Shown piece by piece: positions 44,354-52,430 of a stretch of 64,000 bases of DNA. Source of the stretch: SIG565 sp045594065 (lineage in GTDB: Bacteria; Bacillota; Clostridia; Oscillospirales; Acutalibacteraceae); the NCBI GenBank assembly GCA_045594065.1, contig JAZNXU010000030.1, positions 1 through 64,000 of the forward strand. The letters are read 5' to 3'. The translations under genes were made by a program, and so were the position numbers. How positions within the stretch are numbered: position 1 is the first letter of the stretch; each line of letters begins with the position of its first letter. The notes under the pieces were generated by a model, which made no database searches, was not told the DNA's origin, and was given only the letters and a program-made list of their open reading frames with translations.

Positions 44354-45589
44354 ATGTCTAAAATCTCAAAGATTAAAGCCTATGAGCTGCTCGATTCCCG
44401 CTCTAACCCGACAGTGGGTGTATGCGTTGAGCTTTGTGACGGCAGCCGAGGCTTTGCACTGTCCCCGTCGGGCGCATCAACGGGCGCCTACGAGGCTATT
44501 GAAATGCGTGATAAAACTGACGCGCGCTACGACGGTAAGGGCGTTAAGAGCGCCGTTAATAATGTCAATGAAATTATCTCTAACGCGCTTATAGGGCAGT
44601 GTGCCTATAATCAGCGCCATATTGATGAGTTGATGCTTGAAATTGATGGTACTCAGAATAAATCGGTCTTGGGCGCTAACGCAATTCTCGCCGTATCGCT
44701 TGCCACTGCACACGCATCGGCGGCATCGCTTAAAATGCCGCTCTACCGCTATTTGGGCGGCATAAACGGAGCCGAAATGCCCCGACCGATGATGAATATT
44801 TTAAACGGCGGCGCTCATGCTAAAAACAACATCGATATTCAGGAATTTATGATTTTTCCACCCGTAGAGTCAGGCTTTACGGAAGCACTTCGCATGGGCA
44901 GTGAAATTTATAAGAAGCTTTCTTCAATGCTCGAAGCGTTGGGAAAATCTACAGCGGTAGGCGATGAGGGCGGCTTTGCACCCGACCTTGCAAGTGACGA
45001 AGAGGCAATAGAGCTCTTGTGCGAAGCAATCGAGAAAGCGGGCTACAGCACGAACGATGTCAAAATTGCTCTCGATATAGCCGCAAGCGAGTGGTATCAG
45101 GGTGATGGACTCTATTTAAGACCCAAACGCAATGAGGAAATCTCTTCTAAAGGGCTTATAGATATGTATTCCGAGCTTACTTCAAAATATCCTATAATTT
45201 CCATTGAGGACGGGCTTTCAGAGGATGATTGGGAGGGTTGGAAAAGCCTTACCGATACAATAGGTAATAAGATTCAGCTCGTTGGCGACGACCTTTTTGT
45301 TACAAATAAGCAACGACTTATAAAGGGAATTGAAAAAGGCGTAGGCAATGCAATTTTAATAAAGCCTAACCAAATCGGCACACTATCAGAAACACTCGAT
45401 GTTATCCGCTTGGCGAAAAAAAGCGGTTATAGGGCAGTAATTTCCCACCGCTCGGGCGAAACCGAGGATACCACCATTGCCGACCTAGCCGTTGCCGTGA
45501 ATGCAGGTCAGATTAAAACGGGCGCGCCTGCCAGAACCGACCGTGTTGCAAAATACAACCGTTTACTTTTAATTGAAAGTGAATTATAA
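44354..45589 (+). CDS. eno: Enolase
   Basis: Interconverts 2-phosphoglycerate and phosphoenolpyruvate in glycolysis. Key parts are ELLDSRSNPTV, the loop SGASTGAYE, NGGAHAKNNIDIQEFM, GDEGGFAP, the metal Asp in IEDGL and GDDLFVTN, the Lys in ILIKPNQIGTL, and SHRSGETED. It is somewhat divergent: 411 residues instead of about 430, and AYE where most bacterial enolases have EHE. No second copy is in the window. AAGGAG lies close before the ATG, straight after a terminator. Confidence 0.95.
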   Translation: MSKISKIKAYELLDSRSNPTVGVCVELCDGSRGFALSPSGASTGAYEAIEMRDKTDARYDGKGVKSAVNNVNEIISNALIGQCAYNQRHIDELMLEIDGTQNKSVLGANAILAVSLATAHASAASLKMPLYRYLGGINGAEMPRPMMNILNGGAHAKNNIDIQEFMIFPPVESGFTEALRMGSEIYKKLSSMLEALGKSTAVGDEGGFAPDLASDEEAIELLCEAIEKAGYSTNDVKIALDIAASEWYQGDGLYLRPKRNEEISSKGLIDMYSELTSKYPIISIEDGLSEDDWEGWKSLTDTIGNKIQLVGDDLFVTNKQRLIKGIEKGVGNAILIKPNQIGTLSETLDVIRLAKKSGYRAVISHRSGETEDTTIADLAVAVNAGQIKTGAPARTDRVAKYNRLLLIESEL

Positions 45590-45591
45590 TT

Positions 45592-45622
45592 AAAAATTCC
45601 GAGCTTTAAGCTCGGAATTTTT
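45592..45622 (+). terminator. Rho-independent terminator after eno
   Basis: A perfect 13-bp stem (45592-45604 with 45610-45622) with a 5-base loop; its 3' arm ends in the T run, and the 5' A run makes it potentially bidirectional. Confidence 0.9.
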
Positions 45623-45756
45623 GACATGTGTGTTAGGTTTATTATAGTTTTTTTGTATTATATTCGTCCTTTAAAATTTTAGAAGTGAATATCACTTAGA
45701 CTTTAGTTCAAATATAACTGCGTAGCAATATAACTCGCCGCAAGGCGAATTTCATT

Positions 45757-45789
45757 GAAAAAAGCACCGAGAAAGTTGATGCTTTTTTC
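45757..45789. terminator. Terminator-like palindrome
   Basis: GAAAAAAGCA (45757-45766) pairs with TGCTTTTTTC (45780-45789). The A/T-rich arms could serve either strand, but the GC core is short, so this may be part of a repeat rather than a working terminator. Confidence 0.45.
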
Positions 45790-45817
45790 TGGCGGAGAGT
45801 TAGGGATACTCTGCGCC
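45790..45817. repeat. Copy of the tRNA-Ser 3' end, folded into its own hairpin
   Basis: Eighteen bases (45790-45807, TGGCGGAGAGTTAGGGAT) are identical to 46209-46226, which is the CCA end, acceptor strand and part of the T arm of the neighbouring tRNA-Ser. Here the sequence continues so that 45791-45800 pairs with 45808-45817 (one mismatch), a fold the real tRNA does not have at that place. It may be a tRNA-end relic of an integration event or part of a repeat family. Confidence 0.65.
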
Positions 45818-45950
45818 ACTTGATTTTCCGACCGCCCCGCGCGGTTGCGAAAAATCTGCGCTGCTCGAGACTTCACAGTCCGCCCCGCCTAACGCGGCGG
45901 CACGGCTGCTTCGACGAACCCTACGGGTTCTCACCCTCAAATAATCTGAA

Positions 45951-45992
45951 AATTAAAAGGAACCACACCTTGCGGTATGATTCCTTTTAATT
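45951..45992. repeat. Palindromic element
   Basis: AATTAAAAGGAA (45951-45962) and TTCCTTTTAATT (45981-45992) are perfect 12-base inverted arms, with an inner ACC-TTGC-GGT stem. Neither side has a T run, so this is more like a mobile or repeated palindrome than a terminator. Confidence 0.55.
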
Positions 45993-46108
45993 GAAAGGGT
46001 AGCGTAAAATAGCGGTCTGTTCTATATAAGACTGAACTCTCGAAAATTAAAATTGTCCGCGTAGCGGACTCCTTGTACTTCTTCACTATTCACTATTACT
46101 TATTATTT

Positions 46109-46214
46109 CCGCCAAAATCGACTTCCCAGAGAATAATGAAAAGTGAAGAGTGAAGAGTGAAGAGGTAAAAAGTAAAATCGACAGGCTTCTGTCGAAACCT
46201 GTCGATTTTGGCGG
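46109..46214. repeat. 14-base inverted repeat spanning the tRNA-Ser 3' flank
   Basis: CCGCCAAAATCGAC (46109-46122) is the exact reverse complement of 46201-46214, the end of tRNA-Ser and its downstream flank. Between the arms lie three tandem AGTGAAG units (46142-46162) and the tRNA terminator. Confidence 0.6.
46164..46209 (-). terminator. Terminator of tRNA-Ser
   Basis: Read on the minus strand, a 12-bp stem (46209-46198 with 46085-class arm at 46074 excluded; the arm is 46085 positions onward at 46174-46185) is followed by ACTTTTTACC. The two arms are 46198-46209 and 46174-46185. An alternative CGACAG-GCTT-CTGTCG stem overlaps. Confidence 0.75.
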
Positions 46215-46297
46215 AGAGTTAGGGATTCGAACCCTAGGTTCCTTTTGGGAACACAGCATTTCGAGTGCTGCACCTTCGACCACTCGGACAACTCTCC
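46209..46297 (-). tRNA. tRNA-Ser(CGA)
   Basis: On the minus strand the acceptor stem GGAGAGT/ACTCTCC, a D arm with TCCGAGTGGTCGAAGG, an anticodon stem CAGCA/TGCTG enclosing CTCGAAA (anticodon CGA, reads UCG), a long class II variable arm (GTTCCC-AAAA-GGAAC) and a T arm AGGGTTCGAATCCCT can all be drawn. A discriminator G and the CCA end are encoded. The long variable arm confirms serine. Confidence 0.96.
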
Positions 46298-46325
46298 ATA
46301 CATATTCGCTTTTGCGCTGTTAACT

Positions 46326-46354
46326 ATTATATAAATAATTTTTTAAAAAGTCAA
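46326..46354 (-). promoter_or_regulatory. Promoter of tRNA-Ser
   Basis: On the minus strand TTGACT (46354-46349) and TATAAT (46331-46326) are 17 bases apart, 29 bases upstream of the tRNA 5' end. Confidence 0.8.
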
Positions 46355-46360
46355 GAATTA

Positions 46361-46389
46361 TTGCAATTAAATTTATTTGGTTGTATAAT
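46361..46389 (+). promoter_or_regulatory. Promoter of the phosphoesterase-comM unit
   Basis: TTGCAA (46361-46366), a 17-base spacer and TATAAT (46384-46389), back to back with the tRNA-Ser promoter. Confidence 0.75.
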
Positions 46390-46421
46390 TGGTTTATAAA
46401 CCTAAGAGGAGGATATGTTTT

Positions 46422-47426
46422 ATGCAAGCAATTCCAGAACAAATAAAAAACAAGGTGCTTGAAGCGGGCGAGAAAATAGCTCAGCTTCGCCGTGCGGACT
46501 CGCTGGTTTTGGCACTTTTTTCGGACATTCATGTAGGCTCTGTGGATGATGGGCGTGTCGATTTGTTGTGCGAGACGCTCTCTCACATAAACGCCGAAAT
46601 TAATCTCGATGCGGTGGTTGATCTTGGTGATAACCCATCTATGCTTGGTAGGAGGTATCACTCTACAAACGAAGAGTTGACTGAATTTTTCACAAAATTG
46701 CTTAGTAAAATTCAGGCCGCTGCGGGTGTGCCGCTTATCTGCGTTAACGGCAATCACGATGCCGTTGGCACCGATTTTTTTAATGCTGACTTCTGGAATG
46801 CTATTGTGAAAAACAAATTCGGTGTGTCGAATGCGGTTTACGGTGGCGGCTCGTATTTTTACATAGACTATCCAAGGTCTAAAACCCGAGTGATTGTGCT
46901 GTCGGTGCCGTGTGGCTCTGACCTTACGGCAGAAATGCCCACACCGCTTTGGCGCTACGGGGAAGAGCAGCTTGAATGGCTCGAAGGCGTTGCGCTTGAT
47001 ACCGATTATGATATTCTGCTGTTATGCCACACGCCGCCTTATGATTATTACATCGGTGATATGGAGGCAACCCTCGGCACCTGGGACGGTGAAAAGGGAC
47101 GAGTTTCCACCATTGCCGCGCTCTGCGGTTGGACCGATGACAGTGAAAAAATAGCAGAAATAACAAGCTCTCACACCCGCTCGAAAATTCTTGCAATGTT
47201 TAGCGGTCACACCCATTTTGATTCTTTGTGGCAGCCGTTTGAAAATAGGGGCGACTTCACAAACCCTCTTGCCTGCACTCAGGTGGTTATGAAAGGACCC
47301 GCACACGAGCTCGACGAGCAGAGTGTGGGTATGGCGGTAGATATAGCAGTCTGGACGCCGAGTGAAAATACCTTTAAAATCTTTCGTGTAGGTGATGGAG
47401 AAGACCGCGAGATAATTATAAAATAA
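46422..47426 (+). CDS. Calcineurin-like metallophosphoesterase
   Basis: A two-metal phosphoesterase of unknown substrate. The metal motifs are in order: FSDIHVG (DxH), VDLGDNPS (GD), VNGNHDAVG (GNHD), LLCHTPPYDYY and FSGHTHFDSL (GHTH). No signal peptide is seen, so it is cytoplasmic. I start it at ATG 46422, 9 bases after AGAGGAGG, giving 334 residues; a frame from 46389 overlaps the promoter. The comM-like gene follows after 14 bases. Confidence 0.87.
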   Translation: MQAIPEQIKNKVLEAGEKIAQLRRADSLVLALFSDIHVGSVDDGRVDLLCETLSHINAEINLDAVVDLGDNPSMLGRRYHSTNEELTEFFTKLLSKIQAAAGVPLICVNGNHDAVGTDFFNADFWNAIVKNKFGVSNAVYGGGSYFYIDYPRSKTRVIVLSVPCGSDLTAEMPTPLWRYGEEQLEWLEGVALDTDYDILLLCHTPPYDYYIGDMEATLGTWDGEKGRVSTIAALCGWTDDSEKIAEITSSHTRSKILAMFSGHTHFDSLWQPFENRGDFTNPLACTQVVMKGPAHELDEQSVGMAVDIAVWTPSENTFKIFRVGDGEDREIIIK

Positions 47427-47440
47427 TTTTGGAGAAAATT

Positions 47441-48967
47441 ATGTTTGCAAAGTTGAAAAGTATGGGGCTTTTTGGAATGGACGCCTACCTTTTAGAGGTT
47501 GAGGCGGATGTTTCATCAGGACTTCCGAGTTTTGATATTGTCGGACTTCCCGATGCGGCGGTTAAAGAATCGCGCGACCGCGTTCGCGCCGCAATAAAGA
47601 ACAGTGGCTTTAAATTTCCTGTGGGTAAAATCACCGTGAATTTGGCGCCCGCCGATGTTAAAAAAGAGGGCTCAATTTATGATTTACCCATAATGCTTGC
47701 CATTTTGGCAGCATCAGAGCAGATTAAAATTGACTGTGAAAACAGTATTTACATAGGCGAAATGTCGCTTGATGGCAACCTACGCAAGGTAAACGGTATA
47801 CTCGCAATGGCTATCAAGGCAGCGGGGGATGGTATTACTAATTTCTACATGCCCGTTGAAAACGCTAACGAGGGCGCACATGTTGAGGGAATAAACACCT
47901 ACGGAGTCGGAAACATTAAGGAGCTTTTTGCACACTTTAAGGGCGAAGCACCGATTGTTAAAGCCGAAAAAAGTGAGTTAGTCCGCGAGGCGTTTGATTC
48001 TGCGCTTGATTTTTGTGATGTAAAGGGTCAAACACTCGCTAAAAAGGCACTTGAGGTCGCTGCGGCAGGAGGACACAATATTCTGCTTATCGGTCCACCC
48101 GGCTCGGGGAAAAGTATGCTTGCCAAGCGCTTTCCAACGATTTTACCCGAAATGACCTATGAAGAAATAATTGAAACCACCAAGCTTTATTCTATCGCGG
48201 GACTTACCGACCCTGATAACCCGATGATAGTTAAGCGTCCGTTTCGCTCACCGCACCATACAACCTCTTCGGTTGCCCTCTCGGGCGGAGGTACGGTGCC
48301 AAAGCCTGGGGAGATTTCTTTATCTCACAACGGCGTACTCTTTTTAGATGAACTGCCTGAGTTCAACCGTGTGTGTTTGGAGGCTCTGCGTCAGCCGCTT
48401 GAGGACGGTAAAATTACTATTTCACGCGTGGCAGGAACGCTAACATATCCAAGCTCTATAACCCTTGTAGCGGCGATGAATCCCTGCCCGTGCGGATTTT
48501 TCGGTCACCCCACAAGGCAGTGCACTTGCTCGCCAAAAATGGTATCTAAATATTTAAACCGCATTTCAGGTCCGATGCTTGACCGACTTGATTTACATAT
48601 TGAGGTGCCGCCCGTACAGTATAACGAGCTGCGCGAAACCCGCCCTGCCGAAACCTCAAGCGAGATACGCGCAAGGGTAAACCGTGCGCGGCAGCTGCAA
48701 AACGAGCGTTACAGCGGCACAGGCGTTACCTGCAACGCAAGGCTTACCCCTGCACTGCTTAAAAAGTACTGTGTATTAACTGAGCCCGCGGCGAAAATGC
48801 TGCAGGCATCGTTCGATAATCTCGGAATGTCAGCGCGTGCCTACGACCGCATTCTAAAGGTTGCTCGCACTGTGGCAGACCTAGCAAACAGTGAAAATAT
48901 CGAGATTGAGCATATTGCTGAGGCTATACAATTCCGAAGTCTCGACCGCAAGTATTGGGGAGAATAA
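47441..48967 (+). CDS. ComM/YifB family Mg-chelatase-like AAA ATPase
   Basis: In Gram-negatives ComM is a helicase that promotes branch migration during transformation. The N-terminal ChlI-like domain (residues 1-160, GLPDAAVKESRDRVRAAI) precedes the AAA core with Walker A IGPPGSGKSMLAKR and Walker B GVLFLDELPEF. The C-terminal Mg_chelatase_C domain carries a CPCGFFGHPTRQCTC zinc-type cluster. From ATG 47441 (GGAG 6 bases upstream) it has 508 residues, normal for the family. Confidence 0.93.
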   Translation: MFAKLKSMGLFGMDAYLLEVEADVSSGLPSFDIVGLPDAAVKESRDRVRAAIKNSGFKFPVGKITVNLAPADVKKEGSIYDLPIMLAILAASEQIKIDCENSIYIGEMSLDGNLRKVNGILAMAIKAAGDGITNFYMPVENANEGAHVEGINTYGVGNIKELFAHFKGEAPIVKAEKSELVREAFDSALDFCDVKGQTLAKKALEVAAAGGHNILLIGPPGSGKSMLAKRFPTILPEMTYEEIIETTKLYSIAGLTDPDNPMIVKRPFRSPHHTTSSVALSGGGTVPKPGEISLSHNGVLFLDELPEFNRVCLEALRQPLEDGKITISRVAGTLTYPSSITLVAAMNPCPCGFFGHPTRQCTCSPKMVSKYLNRISGPMLDRLDLHIEVPPVQYNELRETRPAETSSEIRARVNRARQLQNERYSGTGVTCNARLTPALLKKYCVLTEPAAKMLQASFDNLGMSARAYDRILKVARTVADLANSENIEIEHIAEAIQFRSLDRKYWGE

Positions 48968-48970
48968 AAA

Positions 48971-48999
48971 TTTACACTTCAACACCCCTAAAATATAAT
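48971..48999 (+). promoter_or_regulatory. Promoter of the enoate reductase-acnX operon
   Basis: TTTACA (48971-48976), a 17-base spacer and TATAAT (48994-48999), 31 bases before the start codon. Confidence 0.75.
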
Positions 49000-49030
49000 T
49001 GGAATATGACATATTGAAAGGAAAAACATT

Positions 49031-51088
49031 ATGGACAAAAAATACGAAGCGTTGTTTACACCGTGGAAAATCGGAAATGTTGAGATTAAAAACCGAATTG
49101 TTATGTGCCCTATGGGCGGCCCCTCGCTGTTCGGCTGGTTTGAGCTGGGCGGCTGCCACTTTGATAAAGAGGCGGCAAAGCTGTTTTTAGAGCGTGCTCA
49201 AAACAATGTCGGTCTTATCATCCCCGGTATTGCGCCCTTGCGCGACACATTTTGGGGCAAGTGGCTCTGGCAAAACCCGAAAATGTTTGAAGAACTAAAA
49301 GAGTTTATGGACGAAATTCATAAAACGGGTGCTAAGCTGTTTGTTCAGCTAACCGCCGGTATGGGTCGCTCTTGGGCGATTACCGAGCTTGTAGCGCCGC
49401 TTCATAAAAATAGGCTTACCCGCGCTATTGTAAAGCCGATTATTGATACTTCACATGAGCTTGCCTGTCCGAGTCCACAGCCCGCTCGTTGGGCGCCCGA
49501 TATCATCTGCCCCGAAATGACGGTGGAGCAGATTCACGAAATTATTGAGGCATTTGCCAAAACCGCTAAGCTTTGCCGCGATGCAGGCGTAGACGGTGTT
49601 GAGGTGCACGCTGTGCACGAGGGGTATCTGCTTGACCAATTCTCGATTGAGTTTTTCAACAAGCGCACCGATGAATACGGCGGTAGCTTTGAAAACCGTT
49701 ACCGCTTTGCCGCCGAGGTTGTAAAGGCAATAAAGGCAGAGTGCGGTGAAGATTACCCCGTATCGCTTCGCTACTCGGTTGAGTCCAAAATGAAAGGCTT
49801 TTGCGAGGGTGCAATGCCGGGTGAAAGCTACACCGAGGTCGGCAGAAATATGGAGGAATCGGAAAAGGCGGCGAAGTATCTGCAGGATGCAGGCTACGAT
49901 ATGCTTAATGCCGATAACGGTACATATGACAGCTGGTATTGGGCGCATCCGCCTATGTATATGCCGCAGAACTGCAACCTAGAGGATGTTTCACACATTA
50001 AGAAATTTGTTGATATTCCCGTGGTTTGCGCCGGTAGAATGGAGCCCGATGTGGGTGCACAGGCTGTTAAGGACGGCAGAATTGATGCAGTCGGCATTGC
50101 CCGCCAGTTCCTTGTAGACCCTGAGTGGATTACCAAAATGATAGACGATAGGCTTGAGGACATTAAACCCTGTATCTGTTGCCACAGCGGCTGCTTTAAT
50201 TTCTCTTCTTCTAAGGGTCACGCTAACACTCAGGATTTAACCGATACTATGGGGCTTTCCCGATGCGCGCTTAATCCTAAAACAATGCAATCTAAGAAAT
50301 ACTACATCGAGCCAGCCAAAAAGCAAAAGAAGATTGCGGTTATCGGTGGCGGTATCGGCGGTATGGAGGCGGCTATTGTTTGCGCAAAGCGCGGTCACTC
50401 GGTAACACTTTATGAAAAGAGCGATAAATTAGGCGGCGTATTCATTGCCGCAGCGGCGCCCTCTTATAAAGAAAAGGACAGAGCGCTTATCGCTTGGTAT
50501 AACCGCGAAATTAAAAAATATCCTATTGATATTAAATTTAACACCATTATTACCGATGTTAAGGCGCTAGGCGCTGATGAGGTTATTATAGCCACGGGTG
50601 CAACGCCCAAAAAGCTGCCCATTGTGGGTGCTGAACACGCTATAGAGGCGGTTGATTTCTTGCTTGGTGCAGAGGTTGGCGAGAAAGTTGCCGTTATCGG
50701 CGGCGGACTTACAGGCTGTGAAATCGCCTATGAACTCTATCTAAGCGGCAAAAAGCCTACCATTATCGAAATGCAGGATGATCTTGTAACAACCAAGGGT
50801 ATCTGCCTTGCAAACACAAGCTATCTGCGTGATTTCTTTAAAACCAACAAGGTTCCCGTATATCTTGAGAGCAGAACAACTGAGATACGAAGCGACGGTA
50901 TAACCGTTGCCGATAAGGACGGAAACCTTACAGAAATTCCAACCGATAGCGTTATAATGTCGGTTGGCTACAACCCCGCACCTATTGCTAAAAAGAGCGC
51001 CCATGTGCATATTGTGGGTGATGCTAACAAGGTTGGCAACCTGCGCACCGTTATCTGGCAGGCGTGGGAGGTAGCAATGAAGCTGTAG
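49031..51088 (+). CDS. Old-yellow-enzyme/2-enoate reductase family flavoenzyme
   Basis: A three-part oxidoreductase of 685 residues. The FMN TIM barrel spans about residues 1-370, with the family motif HAVHEGYLLDQFSIEFFN and NKRTDEYGGSFENRYRF. A [4Fe-4S] site follows (CICCHSGCF and CAL, about 381-418). The C-terminal FAD/NAD(P) domain has two GxGxxG loops (VIGGGIGGMEA, VIGGGLTGCEIA). Relatives are 2-enoate reductase, 2,4-dienoyl-CoA reductase and BaiH/BaiCD-type bile-acid enzymes, so an enone or enoate is the likely substrate. It shares a transcript with the two aconitase-X genes. Anaerobic electron-sink use is inferred. Confidence 0.88.
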   Translation: MDKKYEALFTPWKIGNVEIKNRIVMCPMGGPSLFGWFELGGCHFDKEAAKLFLERAQNNVGLIIPGIAPLRDTFWGKWLWQNPKMFEELKEFMDEIHKTGAKLFVQLTAGMGRSWAITELVAPLHKNRLTRAIVKPIIDTSHELACPSPQPARWAPDIICPEMTVEQIHEIIEAFAKTAKLCRDAGVDGVEVHAVHEGYLLDQFSIEFFNKRTDEYGGSFENRYRFAAEVVKAIKAECGEDYPVSLRYSVESKMKGFCEGAMPGESYTEVGRNMEESEKAAKYLQDAGYDMLNADNGTYDSWYWAHPPMYMPQNCNLEDVSHIKKFVDIPVVCAGRMEPDVGAQAVKDGRIDAVGIARQFLVDPEWITKMIDDRLEDIKPCICCHSGCFNFSSSKGHANTQDLTDTMGLSRCALNPKTMQSKKYYIEPAKKQKKIAVIGGGIGGMEAAIVCAKRGHSVTLYEKSDKLGGVFIAAAAPSYKEKDRALIAWYNREIKKYPIDIKFNTIITDVKALGADEVIIATGATPKKLPIVGAEHAIEAVDFLLGAEVGEKVAVIGGGLTGCEIAYELYLSGKKPTIIEMQDDLVTTKGICLANTSYLRDFFKTNKVPVYLESRTTEIRSDGITVADKDGNLTEIPTDSVIMSVGYNPAPIAKKSAHVHIVGDANKVGNLRTVIWQAWEVAMKL

Positions 51089-51130
51089 CTTCATTGCAAA
51101 GTGAGAGTTATGGTGTCGGCTTCGCCGACA
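51074..51130 (+). repeat. Two intercistronic hairpins before acnX
   Basis: A perfect 11-base inverted repeat (51074-51084 with 51087-51097) overlaps the end of the flavoenzyme gene, and a 7-bp GC-rich hairpin (51114-51120 with 51124-51130) follows. Neither has a T tract. They may set mRNA stability or stop ribosomes before the acnX start. Confidence 0.5.
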
Positions 51131-51154
51131 GATAATAAAAAGGAGAGAAAAATT

Positions 51155-52429
51155 ATGATACTTACACCTGAACAGCAGGCGATACTCGACGGCGAAAAGG
51201 GAGAAGTACTTGCCAAGGTTATGAAAACAATGGTTAAGTACGGTGAAGCGTTCGGCGCTGAAAAGCTAGTGCCTGTTACGAGCAAATACAATCATCTTGT
51301 AACATCATTTGGTCTTAAAATGATGACTCCTGTATTTGATTTAATGCAGCAGTTAATAGACGCGGACGCATTATCAGGTCAGAAATTCTCGGTTGACCCG
51401 CGCCCACTTGATAAGAATGTACCTGCAAATTTCCTACAGAACTTAATTTTTAATAACTTTATGTATTCAAAGCAGGATTCCTACGAGGAGCAGTTAAAAA
51501 AGCTTGGACTTATAGATGACGATGCTTTTACCTGCACCTGCTATATGGACGAGGTTGGTAACAAGCCGCAAAAGGGCGAGGTGCTTTCTTGGGCAGAATC
51601 TTCGGCTGTTGTTTATGCTAACTCTGTGCTGGGTGCACGCTGCAACCGCAACTCGGGCATTATTGATATTATGGGCTCGGTTGTTGGCTTTGTGCCTTAT
51701 TTCGGTTTGCTTACCGATGAGGGAAGACGCGCTAGTTGGGTTATAAAAATTGAAACCACCAAAAAGCCCGAGGCGCAACTACTCGGCTCTGCAATCGGTA
51801 TGAAGGTTATGGAGGAAGTACCTTATGTAATGGGTCTTGATAAGTGGCTTGGTAGCGAGCTTGACGATGCCGCCTGCACCTATTTAAAGGATTTTGGCGC
51901 TGCAACCGCATCTAACGGCGCTGTAGGGCTTTACCATATCGATAATTTAACCCCCGAGGCTAAAGAGCAGGGAACAGCGCTTATAGCCGAAAATGCACAG
52001 GAATATATAATCGACGATGCCGAACTCGAGCGCGTTTATAAAAGTTATCCCGTTATCTGGAAAAATAAAGACGCTAAGACGAAACTTTGCTTTATGGGCT
52101 GCCCGCATATGAGTCTTGAGCAGCTTAAAAGCTGGACAGACAGGGTAGAAGCTGCTCTAAAGCAGGCAGGCAATAAAAAGGTGGTTATCCCCACCGTTTT
52201 CACCGCTTCTCCTGCTGTGCTTCGTGAGTTTGAGAAAACCGAGTATGCCGCAAGGCTTAAGGCTACGGGTGTTATAACCTCATATATCTGTCCGCTTATG
52301 TATATGAACAATCCGTTGTCAGCTAAAATGCCCGTAATCACATCGTCGAATAAACTTCGCACCTACACCACCTCGCGTTATTATACCGATGATGAGATTT
52401 TAGAGCAGATTACAAAGGGAGGTAAATAA
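51155..52429 (+). CDS. Aconitase X large (catalytic) subunit
   Basis: DUF521-type hydro-lyase. Characterised aconitase X members dehydrate cis-3-hydroxy-L-proline or, in archaea, mevalonate 5-phosphate, using an Fe-S centre. Conserved segments are TCTCYMDEVGNKPQKGEVLSW, NSVLGARCNRNSGIIDIMG (cluster Cys and substrate residues), LCFMGCPHMSLEQLKSW and TSSNKLRTYT. From ATG 51155, behind AAGGAGAG, it has 424 residues. The small subunit follows after 1 base. Which substrate it acts on is open; no proline or mevalonate gene is adjacent. Confidence 0.88.
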   Translation: MILTPEQQAILDGEKGEVLAKVMKTMVKYGEAFGAEKLVPVTSKYNHLVTSFGLKMMTPVFDLMQQLIDADALSGQKFSVDPRPLDKNVPANFLQNLIFNNFMYSKQDSYEEQLKKLGLIDDDAFTCTCYMDEVGNKPQKGEVLSWAESSAVVYANSVLGARCNRNSGIIDIMGSVVGFVPYFGLLTDEGRRASWVIKIETTKKPEAQLLGSAIGMKVMEEVPYVMGLDKWLGSELDDAACTYLKDFGAATASNGAVGLYHIDNLTPEAKEQGTALIAENAQEYIIDDAELERVYKSYPVIWKNKDAKTKLCFMGCPHMSLEQLKSWTDRVEAALKQAGNKKVVIPTVFTASPAVLREFEKTEYAARLKATGVITSYICPLMYMNNPLSAKMPVITSSNKLRTYTTSRYYTDDEILEQITKGGK

Positions 52430-52430
52430 A

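Larger units (their letters stand above)
45623..46208. other. Gene-free, hairpin-rich stretch between eno and tRNA-Ser
   Basis: No coding frame here is credible. The stretch is a series of palindromes: CGCC-GCAA-GGCG near 45736-45747, an A/T-flanked hairpin at 45757-45789, a tRNA-end-like hairpin at 45790-45817, GAACCC-TAC-GGGTTC at 45916-45930, a 12-bp inverted repeat at 45951-45992, and GTCCGC-GTA-GCGGAC near 46054. A 7-base tandem repeat lies at 46142-46162. It looks like a composite of short interspersed repeats. Confidence 0.6.

Noticed and set aside
46142..46162. Three tandem 7-base units as a possible CRISPR remnant
   Set aside because: Units are adjacent without spacers and no cas genes are in the window.
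51074..51130. Terminator between the flavoenzyme and acnX
   Set aside because: Neither hairpin is followed by a T run and no new promoter is seen before acnX.
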